DNA from: Centrapalus pauciflorus
Lineage: Eukaryota; Streptophyta; Magnoliopsida; Asterales; Asteraceae
Length of the DNA stretch: 64,000 bases
Assembly (NCBI GenBank): GCA_020465985.1
Contig: JAANYP010002636.1
Location: 379,430-443,429 of the forward strand
Direction: 5' to 3'
The translations under genes and the position numbers were made by a program. Shown in pieces: positions 34,357 through 45,134 of the stretch (position 1 is its first letter; each line of letters opens with the position of its first letter). Under the pieces are notes generated by a model, which ran no database searches, was not told the origin of the DNA, and saw only the letters and a list, made by a program, of their open reading frames with translations.

Positions 34357-34888
34357 ATTAATTTAATTTAAAATTAATTTAAATTAATCCTTTCAAACTT
34401 GTATAAATTCGAATTTGATTAATATTAAATTCGTTTGAAATTAAGTTTGAAATCAACAAATTCGAAAATATGAGAATTTCGAAGTTTATGCTAAGTTCGA
34501 ATGTAGATAAATTCGAATGAGAGCAAATTCGAATAGTAGTCAAATTCGAATCAAACCCTGAAATTAATTCGAGAGGAGCGTAATTTCTGACAAATTCGAA
34601 TTTCTGACAAATTCGAACAAACACTAATACACCCTACGTTCGAGCGCCTCAAGTTCGAAAAACGGCCAAAAGTTCGATTTTTTTTCAACTTTGCAGTTTA
34701 AACCAAAGTTTTAGGATTAGAAAAAAACTATGATTTCGACCAAAATGATGAACTAATATGAACTTTTCCCTGTTATCTTGCTTTAATAACTCGAAAAATT
34801 AACCCAAAATGTGATTTTTCCATCCAAAAACGTCAAGAAACCACAGATGTTACTTATGAACACGAAGAACACCACGAACACCCTTATT
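34357..34888 (-). other. 5' leader of C3
   Basis: Untranslated leader homologous to 39056-39670 and 56786-57430 on the plus strand. It is dense in TTCGAA words and also holds the conserved TTCTTGACG stretch after the primer site. No gene is seen. The fold-back element separates it from gag. Confidence 0.7.
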
Positions 34889-34900
34889 TCTCTGATACTA
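34889..34900 (-). promoter_or_regulatory. Primer binding site of C3
   Basis: On the minus strand TAGTATCAGAGA lies 2 nt after the LTR end, matching TGGTATCAGAGC with two changes. C4 and C6 carry the intact site at the same spacing. Confidence 0.75.
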
Positions 34901-34902
34901 CT

Positions 34903-35385
34903 TGTAAGGTCGCCTTCCTACGGATCCTATCTTGATGCGACACCGTCCAATGAGTGCGGAATCCTCCTTAGCGGCTTGACAGATAGACCACGCACACGAA
35001 ACACGGAGACACACACTGTGATAGACGAACAACGGAACGTCCCTAAACGTGATTCTCTCCAAGAATAAACTCTCTAATACTTGGAAGTTCGAGATCGCCT
35101 CTGCTAAAGCTCTGATTAATCTTCTGCAAAAACTACTTAATTAAACAGATTAACCCTTAATTATAACACCTGGTTCGAATTTGCCTAGGACAAGTTCGAA
35201 TAGGCCCAAAGCCTCTCGAAGTTGTCCTCCATAAATACGAATCATATGTCTTAACTTATGTTTGAACTTATCTTTGAACTTATGTTTGAACTTATTCTAA
35301 CACATTACACAAAGTTCAAACATACATTACAATCAATATCAAACATATATAATCAAAAATATAACAAACATATATCAAACACTTG
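34903..35385 (-). repeat. 5' LTR of C3 (U3 end missing)
   Basis: On the minus strand it ends CCTTACA at 34903. It runs right for about 480 bp through U5, R and part of U3, then stops at about 35385 against a plus-strand LTR piece. The terminal U3 preserved at 22369-22559 is not here. Confidence 0.75.
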
Positions 35386-35627
35386 TTATATCAGTTTTGA
35401 TTAAGTATCTTTGCAGAAATTCGTTTGTGAGGCGATTACAAACTTGTGTGCTATTAGCAGAGTTTTCTTGGAGAGATTCACGTGTCGGGACATCCGTTGT
35501 TACGTCTATCATAGTGTTGGTCACCGTGTTTTGTGTGTGTGGTCAATCCGTTAAGCAACTAACGAGGATTCCGCACTCGTTGGACGGTGTCGCGTCAAGA
35601 TTGGATCCGTAGGTAGGTGACCTTACA
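35386..35627 (+). repeat. Plus-strand LTR end, probably of C2
   Basis: About 240 bp of copia U5 in the plus direction, ending GACCTTACA at 35627 with no primer site after it. It is therefore a 3' LTR or solo-LTR end. It forms an inverted repeat with 34903-35170. Its orientation and position fit the missing 3' LTR of C2, cut by C3. Confidence 0.65.
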
Positions 35628-37154
35628 GTGCCTCCACCAACTTGCACATGCTTGTGCACTTTTTTACTCCCAATTATGGTTCTGGTTAGGTAACAAGATC
35701 CACACCCCTCTTTGTTTTGCACTCTACTTACTCTGGGATGTAACATCTACATTTACAACAACACATTATTTCGTGTGTTTGTACTAAACAAACCCATGCT
35801 TGTTAAAAGGTAGCCTAAAAATTAACATGAAAGTTTTATATTGTCTGATGCATATCTTTTGTAGGCGGCGTAGAATATTAAATGCACAAACCACTTTTTG
35901 AAGATTCAAAGGAGGTCCAGGTAGTGATTTCCATGGCGTATATTTGAATAGGCTGATGAAATATGTTTAACCCTGCAAGAAGTCTATTACTAACTTGTAG
36001 AAGAAAAGTTTAAAAAAGGCAAAACTTTTACTAGAAAACCTCACAGATGAAGCACACCCAAAGAAAAGAATAACTACATAACAAATGGTTTCCATACTTG
36101 TATGAGAACTCAAGAAATAGCAACATCCCTACTTGCATGGTCATCATGGAGATTTGTAACTTCAAGAGGGCATTGAACCTAAACATTTGTCCCTCCCATC
36201 AAATCAGGAGTAATTACTAAGTAGCAACGTCGTATGTATCGTATTGGTTTTCAAAAAGTGTATATTTGGTTTGTGTATAACAAAAAGAGCTAAATAAAAA
36301 AGGAATAATTTCAGGCTCAAAGCGAAAAGGACATCCAAACAATTGCACCTTATTAGTTGATTCCAACTCACCCGTATAATCTTTACTTGAGGGAAAACCT
36401 ATTAGGCTCTATGGGTTCGAGTATGTTAAGTTGATCAATCCCATGATATGGAACAATGGGACCACACATGATAACCCAAGAAGGCGTATAATATAGCAAA
36501 TCTCGAGGATAAGCAAATATCAATCCCATGATATTTTCCTTTGTCGCCGTCGCCGCCATGTCAAGCAAAATACCTCTGTTGATTTGACTATTGTTGATCT
36601 TCAACACATTAGCAGAATCTTTAACTCAGTAGCAAAAATCTCGTATGTCAAGCAGCAAATATCAATCCCATGATGTATTGCCTCCTCCGCTATGTCAGGC
36701 AGAAATCTCATATCTCGAGCATCTGAGGTTGAGGCAGCGAAAGCATATGTCGAACAGTATGAACTCGTACAGTGAGGGATTGTTAGGACGGAGACTTATC
36801 GATGGATAGAGAACATGATCAACAGGAAGGAGACGAGGCTGTGTCTAGGGAACATGAAAAGAGGATTCCCATGGAATAGTGAAGAGCCGTGTGTGGTTTC
36901 TGGCAGCTGGAATTCAAATTCAAAAATGTTTTTTGCTATAAACACATGTACTATAAGCTTTAACATCTTGTACCTCTTAAAATTCAGGGATGTGCTTTGA
37001 TTGATTGTACATTATGCATAAAATATTGTATTTAAGACATTTGATCTAAATTTATTATAAAGGAGTAAAGATAAAATTATTGAGTATTTACAAAATACCT
37101 CCTGAACTTCTTACAATAAATTGTTTTCATCTCCATTTATATTTGTACCCAACA
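35628..37154 (-). other. Probable LTR and unidentified sequence
   Basis: No gene is supported. If the boundary at 37154 is right, this is LTR sequence read leftwards, but I cannot find its other end. An imperfect direct duplication of about 142 bp shares the words around 36512-36532 and 36654-36674. A short minus frame at 36383-36607 has no recognisable motif. Confidence 0.35.
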
Positions 37155-37660
37155 ATCTCTCCCATATAGATGAAAGCAATTTTACAATTAAAGTTCAAAG
37201 TAGGAACTTTAATCCTTTTCTCTTTTCTTCTCTTTGATCTCTGAACTTCTTTGTCTCTCTCTGATCTTCATATCTCTTCTTGTCTGATCTTCTCTTTTCT
37301 TATGAGCAAACTCTCCCCCTTGAATCATGAATACAATTTGATTCTCTCCCTTGATCAATTAAAGACAACATATCATCTTTCATCTTTAACTCTTCTACAA
37401 TTGTCTCAATTGTCTTCAAAAGTTGTTGCAATTATCTTCAAACTATTCAGCAGTTGTCTCTGAAATTCAACTTTTCTCCCCCTCATGATGATCATAACAA
37501 TTATGAACATCATGCATAATAGTCAGAGACATAGATGAAGTGAAATTACAGTAGCAGAAATACAACAACAATTACAATTCAGAAATATTACAAATTGTGT
37601 CTCTCCCCCTCAAAATGATATCCTCTCCCCCTATACATAACAAATATAACAATCCCCCTC
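37155..37660 (-). promoter_or_regulatory. Multiple polypurine tracts (Sirevirus-like)
   Basis: On the minus strand AGGGGGAG-type tracts lie at 37311-37320, 37476-37483, 37601-37610, 37624-37632 and 37651-37660, with a weaker GGGAGAGAT at the LTR edge. Repeated tracts before the 3' LTR are a known Sirevirus trait. Confidence 0.5.
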
Positions 37661-38101
37661 AAATTTATACTTTTTCCTTTCAAAATAAACAAAGCTTTTC
37701 AACTTTGTGAAAAATGAAACAAATTCATTTTTTAAGTAACAAAGTCAGGTCCATATAGGAGTCCTGTTTAGACAATAAATATAATCTATGTGACTTACTT
37801 TCAGCGCTGGTGTGATGCTAGCACTGGTAGGATTTTCAAATAGTCATCGTGAAATCCTTTATCATGAAAGAATCACTCTTATTTGTTCCGGCTTAGTCAC
37901 TTTGGACTAGCAGTTTATAGTCATGCAGAGTTTTAGACTCGATGAATCCTAAAAGTGTATATAATCAGCTCTAGACAAAATATGCATCAAATGAATTCGG
38001 AGACCGAAGCAATTGTCTTCATTGTTTCATTATCAATAATATCCGAATGATATATCGATAGAAATGTTCTATATCTCCGTGATTCTTGATACAGAAACGT
38101 T
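37661..38101 (-). other. Non-coding stretch of the Sirevirus-like remnant
   Basis: AT-rich sequence between the decayed ORF stop and the polypurine tracts. I see no coding frame, repeat or regulatory site that I can support. Confidence 0.4.
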
Positions 38102-38416
38102 TTAAGTGATAACTAAGTGGTTGGTGGGGTTAAGTGCATGCGTCACTGGGTCCATGACGTCTTTTTCAATATCAAGTCGCCTAGGGCATGATATATTGTG
38201 TGGATCACCCAGCCGACACAGTGTAGGTAGGATTATATTTTCTTCAAATCCTTTCTCAACTCTTAGCTCTCTGCATTTTTCAACTAAGCTCCCTCTGGCT
38301 CACTTTTCAGAAATAAATTCAGTCAGCTATATAGCCAAAGCATGATCTGATGCACCACCATCTCCTTTCAATATACCCCTCTCATTTACATGTTGCATCT
38401 GCTCCACTGTGTCAGT
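38102..38416 (-). pseudogene. Decayed ORF end in Sirevirus-like remnant
   Basis: One minus-strand frame runs from the C4 border to a TAA at 38102-38104 with only two internal stops. It contains GDGGASDHALAI, LVEKCRELRVEKGFEE and LGDPHNISCPRRLDIEKD. The composition looks protein-like but I do not recognise the family. It may be the last ORF of the remnant, cut by the C4 insertion. Confidence 0.45.
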
Positions 38417-39041
38417 TGTTGGTACACCTTGTGTGACGATAGCAGTCAAAAGTATATTAGCATTTTGTGTAAGTGATATTGCAAGGTATTGAATATTAAC
38501 TAGTGTTTGATACATGTGATTTTGTGTGTTTGATATTTATTGATTGTATGTTTGAACTTGATGTAATGTATTACAAGAAGTTTAAACATAAAGTCCAAAG
38601 ATTAATTCAAACATAAGTTAAACATATATTCAAATAGAAGTTTGTCAAGTGAAATTCAAATTTAGCATGAATTCGAATTTAGCCTAGAAGGTACATTCGA
38701 ATTTGTCATGTGGACAAATTCGAATGGGCCTTGGGCCTAGATTCGAGTTTGTCCCATGACAAACTCGAATGGGTCTCTATAATTAGGGATTAACTCGAAT
38801 GATTAAGAGACTTTTGCAGAATTCATGTGAGCAATTAGCAAAAGGCAATCTTGAGTTTATCAGCTGATATTGTGTTTGTTCGGAGAGAATCATTGCGTAG
38901 GTTCGTTCGTAGTCGATCGTGCAACGCTGTGGTAGTCTCCGTGTTCCGTGTGAGTGATATATCCGTCAAGCCGCTAACGAGGATTCCGCACTCGTTGGTG
39001 TGCGTTGTGTCTAGATAGATCTGTTAGTTCAAGACCTTACA
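38417..39041 (+). repeat. 5' LTR of C4
   Basis: 625 bp, TGTTGGTACACC to GACCTTACA. It contains TGACGATAGC near the start (the hairpin partner of the PPT arm), TTCGAA words, and TATAATTA at 38778-38785 just after a TTCGAA-type hairpin around GGGCCTTGGGCC. It diverges clearly from the C5/C6 LTRs in the TTCGAA-rich part. Confidence 0.9.
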
Positions 39042-39043
39042 AG

Positions 39044-39055
39044 TGGTATCAGAGC
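39044..39055 (+). promoter_or_regulatory. Primer binding site of C4
   Basis: TGGTATCAGAGC, the initiator tRNA-Met site, 2 nt after the LTR. Confidence 0.9.
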
Positions 39056-39670
39056 CAGCGGGGTGTTCTTCGTGTTCATAAAGATACATCCTAGGTTTCT
39101 TGACGCTTTTGGACGGTTAATCTCATGTATTTTTGAGTGTTTCGAGCTTATCAAATTGGATTCCGGGAAATACTTTGTTGTAGTTCACGTTTTTTATCAA
39201 AATCAACATTTTTACTTGTAAAAATATTGATTTAATCTAAAAAACGTGAAAAACTCGAGGTATTAGCCGTTTCTCGAATTTGCGGCGCTCGACTTTGTTA
39301 AGGGAAAATTAGGGTTTGCTCAGATTCGAGTTTGACCGAAATACGCTCCTTTCGAAATTCCTAAAAGTGGTTTCGATTTAGGCCATTTCTACTTTACTTT
39401 GGATTTCGACTTTGCACTAAAGTCGAATAGGGAGCATTCGAGTTTAATTGGGTTTCGAATTTGAGTAGCTTTCGAATTTAAGAGTACTTTCGAGACTAGG
39501 AAACCTTCGAATTTGTCATTAATTTTGATTTTAATTGGCTTTGAGAACTTAACTCGAATTTAATCCCAAATAGGTTTAAATTTAATTAGATTCAAATTTA
39601 TTCGAAAGAATTAATTTAAATTAATTTCGAATTAAATTAGTTAAGTTTAAATTCAATTATCTTTGAAACA
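39056..39670 (+). other. 5' leader of C4
   Basis: About 615 nt, untranslated. Its second half (39240-39660) is packed with TTCGAA and TCGAGTTT-like words. It ends just before the gag ATG at 39671. No gene is seen. Confidence 0.75.
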
Positions 39671-42555
39671 ATGACAAGTCTACAACGGTTTTTGGAGATG
39701 GATCACGAGGTCGGAAAAGCAAATACTCCGCCAAAATTGATGAAAGTTGAAGATTATTACTGGTGGAAGGATCGGTTTGCCAACTTCGCGCGATTTAATA
39801 ATATGCGCATGCGGATCTGTATCGACGAGGGATACATTCCACCTATAGCTGAGGTTGAAGGACGACAAAAGGTTGTTCCTTATTCTAAAATGAAGGATGA
39901 CGATAAGAAGCTGTTTGAAGCAGAGAACCGTGCATACGCTATCATAAGAATGGCGTTACCTCAGGACATACTACACACTTTCCGTAATCAGAAGACAGCA
40001 AAAGAGCTGTGGGAGGCATTGGTAAAACGGTGTGAGGGTAACCCGAGGGTTAGAAGGAAACGTATGGTAATGCTCAAGCAGCAGTTTGCAATCTTCAAAG
40101 CATTGAAGGATGAAAAGCTGGAAGACACTATCACACGTTTCTATCATCTGCTAACGGAGTTAGACAGTCATGACATTGAGTATAGCGACACTGAGAAGAA
40201 TAATAAGCTTCTGGGATGCTTTACCGGCCAAATGGCCAATGTATGTGGCCTTAATTAAGCATGATGAGGACAAATACTATACTCTGACTCTAGAGAATGT
40301 TGTGGGAACGCTGACGGCGTATCATTTTGAGTTACTGAAGACAGAAACGGATTATGATCAGGTTCAAGATCCAGCTATGTATTTCGGAAAATCAAAATCT
40401 TCAGTGGCAGCTGAAATGAAGACAGCTACAGCCTTCTTCTCGGGAGAAACATCGTCACCGGCTGAGCCAGAAGACTCACAGGGTAGGGCTTTCTTAGGGT
40501 TTACTAAACCAGAAGAACAGCAGCATCAGCCTACTCCGGCATCTACATCTCAGGGATATTCTAAGATGCCTATGAGCGCAAAATCGGCTAAAGACCATCT
40601 GAATCTGTTGGCTTCATTCGTGGCCGCTTACAGCAATTGAGTTCAGGGAAAAATCAACGATCCTGCACTTTGGGATGAGGATTACGATCAGGTAGACCCT
40701 GATGATCTTGAGGAGATGGATCTGCAATGGCAACTGGCCATGGTAACTCAGAGAGTTAAGAGGTTCATCAAAAGAACGAAAAGAAATCTGAATGTGAGTA
40801 ACAATAGGATTGGCTTCGATAAGTCCAAGGTAAAATGTTACAACTAGGGTTAGGACACTTCGCTAGAGAGTGCCAGAGACCAAAGGTAGAGAATTACCAG
40901 GGACAGTATCAGAATCAGGGACAGTATCAGAACCAATCACAAGGGCGATATCTTCCGAGTACTACAACCGGTCAAGCAAATATAGCTGGTCTGTTATCTA
41001 ATGTCACATCAGACAGACAGCTAGATGGCACTTATGAATGGAGTACACATCCAGAATCGAACGCTAGAGCCTTTATGGCTGAAGTTACTGAGACTGGAGG
41101 TGAAGGGGCAGAGCAAATCACAGGGGACAGCATTCAAAATGAAAGCAGTCCGATGTGGGTAGAGAAGTCAGATGATCAGACAATTCTGGAGTTTGCCGCT
41201 CAGATGGCCAACGTGGAATCAGGTCATACCAAGGTAAGTCTGAACTTTTCTCTTTTCCATTAGTTGTGTGTTTTGTGTGCTACATCTGAAGATAGGTTAC
41301 ATTTAGAACTAGAATCACATCAAAACATATCTGCTCAAAATGAAACGTTAAAATCAGATAATGCTAGCCTAATAGATATAAAGCAAGATCTTAGGATAAG
41401 CTTAAGGCTGATGCGCAGGATCTTATAGTTCTAAAGGACAAACTGAGCGAACAGTGTGTTAGGTTAGAACTCATGTATGAACATGTTGAGGCATTAACCA
41501 AGGAGCTGAAAACCAAAGACATAGAGCTAGCTGAGTCTAAGGTAAAGGTAGCTGAGGCAAATAGTAAACTTGAAAAGTTTAGGCACTCATCTCTTAACCT
41601 AGGGGAAATTTTAGATGCATAGCGTCAATCTAAAAAGCCTGTAGGTCTAGGATATCATGAGAGTCCTCCACCTTTCAATGACAACTATGTACCTCAACCT
41701 CAGGAGAAAACAGAGAAATCAGTAGACTTAGAGGAAATACCGGAACCAGTGTCTGAACCTGTAAAGGAAAATGCAACTAAGGTGACTGACAATAATATCA
41801 AGATTAAGAAAGTTAAATTTGTGCCATCCTCTAATGATAAACCTGTAGGAAAACACAAAATTGACTTTAATGATTAGGATGATGAACCAGTCGCTATAGA
41901 TGAACCAAAAGAGCCAGACACTAGTGAGACAACTAAATAAATGGGCACACACAAAAAGTCAATTGATAAAATGTCTTGCTTTAGATGTCACAGAAGGGGG
42001 CACGTTGCTTCTACCTGTCCGCATAGGAAAGTAGACACTACACCTAAGGCAGGGAAGCCAGAACAAGTTAAGTCTTCTCCAAGTGTTGCAAGCACTAGTA
42101 GTTCTCAGAGTACCGAGAAAACTGTGCAAGCTACACCAAAATCTGCTGTGAAACCAACACCGGTGAAAGTTGGACCAAAAGAAGTGATTAGGACTAATTC
42201 ACCAAATCGAGTCGTTAATCAATCTAGGTCTGGACTGCAACAACAATATAGGAGTACAACACCTAGCAGAACTTACACTCCGGTTAGGTCACACACTCCT
42301 GTTAGACATCAAACACCGGGTAGAGCTCAGGGATATCAGTATGAAATGAATTATAATCGTAATTATTCAAGAGCTCCACAGCAAATGCCTACGCAAAGGC
42401 AAAGAGTGAACTTCAATCACTCGGCACCACAACAAACTCCAGTTCAAAGACCCAAGTCACCTGAAAGGAGAGATGGGTATTTGAAAGAGTTCAAGTATGT
42501 GAACGAGAATGGTATTACCAAGTCAGTTATGGCTTAGGTTCCCCGTGATAACTAA
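39671..42555 (+). pseudogene. gag: Gag of C4 (broken)
   Basis: Starts MTSLQRFLEMDHEVGKAN. Capsid region 39671-40640 has a frameshift near 40210 and a TGA at 40638. The first zinc knuckle (about 40830-40872) is damaged by a small deletion and a stop. A perfect AAG|GTAAGT donor-like site lies at 41231-41239. A coiled coil follows (about 41300-41580) with stops. The second knuckle CFRCHRRGHVASTC (about 41977-42018) is intact. The Pro/Arg/Ser-rich tail ends at an in-frame TAA, 42553-42555. Confidence 0.8.
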
Positions 42556-42576
42556 CCTATCTTCTTTCATGTGCAG
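41234..42576 (+). other. Candidate gag intron of C4
   Basis: The donor AAG|GTAAGT falls after a Lys codon of gag (phase 0). The acceptor ends TTTCATGTGCAG at 42576, with CTAAC 21 nt upstream of it. Length 1343 nt. Removal would join N-terminal gag to the protease and drop the UAA. Corresponding sites exist in C3, C5 and C6. Confidence 0.55.
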
Positions 42577-43811
42577 AGATAACCACAGGTCTAAACAACA
42601 AATGGTTCATCGACAGTGGGTGCTCCAGGCACATGACAGGGGAAAGAAGTCTACTTACAGACTTCAAGGGAGGGAATCGGGGCTTTGTATCATTCGCTGG
42701 AAATAAAGGAGGAAACATCACTGGTACTAGAGTGGTCACTAATGGGACGATCAAGTTGGATCAAGTGTATCACGTTGATAAACTGGTTCACAATCTCATT
42801 AGTGTATCTCAAATCTGTAATTAGAAGAATTCAGTGTTGTTCACTGATACTGAGGCGTTGGTGCTAAAACCGGGGTTCAAGATACCTGAAGAGTGGATAC
42901 TGATGAGGGCTCCAAGTAAGAATGACTTGTACATGCTCGACATGAACAAGCCGAAATCTTCGATGGGACCAAATTGTTTGCTATCTAAAGCTTCAGAAAC
43001 TGAGTCAGTTTTATGGCACAGATGCATGGCACACTTGCACCTAAGGAAAATAAACTATATCACGAAAAATGGATTGGTGCAAGGTGTTCCTATGAAGAGT
43101 TTTCAGTTCGAGGATAAGTGTCTACCGTGCAAGAAAGGAAAACAACACAAGAAGGAACACAAGTCCAAGACTCAGAACTCCATCACTGCCACATTCGATT
43201 TGTTGCATATGGACCTCTTCGGACCAGTCAACAAAAGGAGTATAGGTGGTAGTTGGTACTGTTTAGTTATCACTGACGATTACTCACGTTTTTCTTGGGT
43301 TTTCTTTCTAGGTACAAAGGACGAGACGGCTTCCAAGCTCATCGGGTTCTTAGACCAAGTGGTGAATTCATATGGAACAAGGGTTAAACGACTTCGTAGT
43401 GATAACGTAACAGAGTTTAAAAACACAGTAATTGGTGTATATTGCTTATCAAAGGGCATAGTGCATCAATTTAGTGCACCCTATGAGCCACAACAAAATG
43501 GGGTGGCCGAACGAAAAAACAAGACATTGATTGAGGCAGCAAGGACCATGTTATCGGATTCAAAGATTCCTACCATGTTTTGGGGGGAGGCAGTGAATAC
43601 CGCATGTCATATTTTAAACCGGGTCCTTACTGTCAAATCTTTGAACAAAACCTGTTATTATGTTTTGAATAAACGGCCACCTAATTTAACTTGCTTCGAA
43701 CCTTTTGGGGTACCATGTACTTTATTGAGAACAAAACATCAACCTAAGTTTGGTGAAAAGGCTGACGAAGGATACTTCCTAGGTTATGTGCCGAACTCAC
43801 CAAACAAATGA
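42577..43811 (+). pseudogene. Protease and integrase of C4
   Basis: Protease motif FIDSGCSRHMTGE (about 42607-42645), then VYHVDKLVHNLISVSQIC and a TAG at about 42822. From 42834 one open frame carries the integrase zinc finger (WHRCMAHLH ... CLPCKKGK) and the DDE core: MDLFGPVN (about 43210), RSDNVTEF (about 43398) and the E in VAERKNKTL (about 43507). It ends at a TGA at 43809. The usual DNGTEF Gly reads Val here. Confidence 0.8.
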
Positions 43812-44345
43812 GTTTTTAACAAAACTAATGGTACAGTAGAGATTGTGTATAACATTGAAGTCACAAGTTATACACATGAACCCCAAACAGGTCTGGAATG
43901 GATATTTGACTATGACAAACTATTTGAATCATTTAACATTTCTTTGGATGAAAATGCAGGTACTATCGAAAAGGACATGGCGTCGTTGAATCTGAATGAC
44001 GAGGGTCATAGCTTTCCGAGGACCACTTTTCAATCAACTTCTGAGCCTACTTCAAATGAAGATCGATCTCCAGAAGTCACTGATTCAGAAGCACCTACAA
44101 ACGAGAATCAGACTCAGACAACAACTTCTAACTCTGAGGAAACTGTCCACGAGGAAGAAAATGTGGAGTCTGAGGTCGTTCCCGCGTTAGGAGAAATAGG
44201 ATCAAACTTATGAGATAATCTGAGAGTTGACGAGATAGAGACATCTAGGATCAACAAGAACCATCCTATAGAAAGCATCATAGGAAATCCTAATGCGGGT
44301 GTGAGGACTAGGAGTAGTTTAAATAACAACACAGTGTTGTTGTCT
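43812..44345 (+). pseudogene. Integrase-RT linker of C4, truncated
   Basis: VEIVYNIEV, GLEWIFDYDKLFESFN, then a Ser/Glu/Thr-rich linker ending VVPALGEIGSNL with a TGA at 44211. The reading is lost at 44345, before RT, at the C5 border (last bases ttgtc). Confidence 0.75.
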
Positions 44346-44432
44346 GTAAGGTCTACCACTACGAGATCTATCTAGACGCGGAACCGTCAACGAGTGCGGA
44401 ATCCTCGTTAACGGGTAGACGNNNNNNNNNNT
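44346..44432. other. Assembly gap with duplicated flank
   Basis: Ten Ns (44422-44431) separate two identical copies of the first 76 bp of an inverted LTR (44346-44421 and 44433-44508). The gap size is probably nominal. The copy left of the gap joins C4 directly; the copy right of it is preceded by a single t. Confidence 0.85.
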
Positions 44433-45076
44433 TGTAAGGTCTACCACTACGAGATCTATCTAGACGCGGAACCGTCAACGAGTGCGGAATCCTCGTTAAC
44501 GGGTAGACGAAAACAACTCTCACACAGAAACATGGAGACTATCAGAGGCTGAACGAACGACACACGAACGATCCTACGAACTGATTCTCTCCGAAACGGC
44601 ACTAACACTGATGATAAACTCGAGATCGCCTTTTGCTTAATCACTCACGAATTCTGCAAAAAGTCGAATAATATTTCGAGTCTATCCCTAATTATAGAGG
44701 CTAATTCGAGTCTGTTATGGGCCAGACTCGAATCTGGCCCAAGGCCCATTCGAGTTTGTCCTCATAGACACTCTCGAATCTGCCTAGCTTCGAATCTAGG
44801 TCTACATTCGAATCAGACACAGATTCGAATGTCAAACCTTACATAATTCGAATCTACTATTTCACATACTCAACTTAGTATTGAAACTTATGTTTTTACC
44901 CTATGATTGATTTTATCTTTGACCTTTATGTTTGAACTTCTTGTAATACATTACATCAAGTTCAAACACACAAACAATAATAACTATCAACCATATATAA
45001 ACATATATAACAAACACTTGCTAAACCACAATGTAGGATCACTTAGACTGCTATCGTCACACAAGGTGTACCAATA
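44433..45076 (-). repeat. 3' LTR of C5
   Basis: 644 bp. On the minus strand it starts TATTGGTACACC, where the first pair is normally TG, and ends CCTTACA. It is very similar to 56125-56771. It holds the AAACTCGAAT-type hairpin and the TATAATTA box also seen in C6. Confidence 0.88.
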
Positions 45077-45096
45077 GACTCCCCCTTGACGATAGC
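45050..45096 (-). promoter_or_regulatory. Polypurine tract in a hairpin (C5)
   Basis: Minus-strand AAGGGGGAG (about 45079-45087) lies before the LTR, enclosed by perfect 10-bp arms at 45050-45059 and 45087-45096. This is the same structure as 5031-5077 in C1, although the LTR sequence in the loop differs. Confidence 0.75.
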
Positions 45097-45134
45097 TTCT
45101 AATAATTCACACATTTGATCAAGACCTTTGTCTA

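Larger units (their letters stand above)
22369..35385 (-). mobile_element. Copia element C3 (inverted)
   Basis: On the minus strand, from right to left: truncated 5' LTR, PBS, leader with an inserted fold-back transposon, gag, pol, spacer, extra ORF, polypurine tract and truncated 3' LTR. Both outer LTR ends are cut. It probably inserted into C2, with later deletions at both borders. It carries many frameshifts and looks older than C5 and C6. Confidence 0.8.
35628..38416 (-). mobile_element. Old Sirevirus-like remnant
   Basis: Read on the minus strand: a decayed ORF end (38416-38102), then a non-coding stretch with five GGGGGA tracts, then a probable LTR start TGTTGGGTACAAAT at 37154. The tract pattern before a TGTTGG LTR resembles the 3' end of dicot Sireviruses. 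It is the oldest layer here, into which C2 and C4 appear to have inserted. The family call is an inference from layout. Confidence 0.5.
38417..44345 (+). mobile_element. Copia element C4, 5' part
   Basis: 5' LTR, primer site, leader, gag, protease and integrase in order. It stops inside the integrase-RT linker at 44345, where an inverted LTR starts. C6 reads on through the same point, so C4 was cut by insertion of C5. RT and the rest should lie right of the window. Left target duplication is probably tcagt (38412-38416). Confidence 0.85.

Noticed and set aside
35628..38416. A host gene between C3 and C4
   Set aside because: No long open frame or gene-like motif was seen. Polypurine tracts and an LTR-like border point to a transposon remnant.
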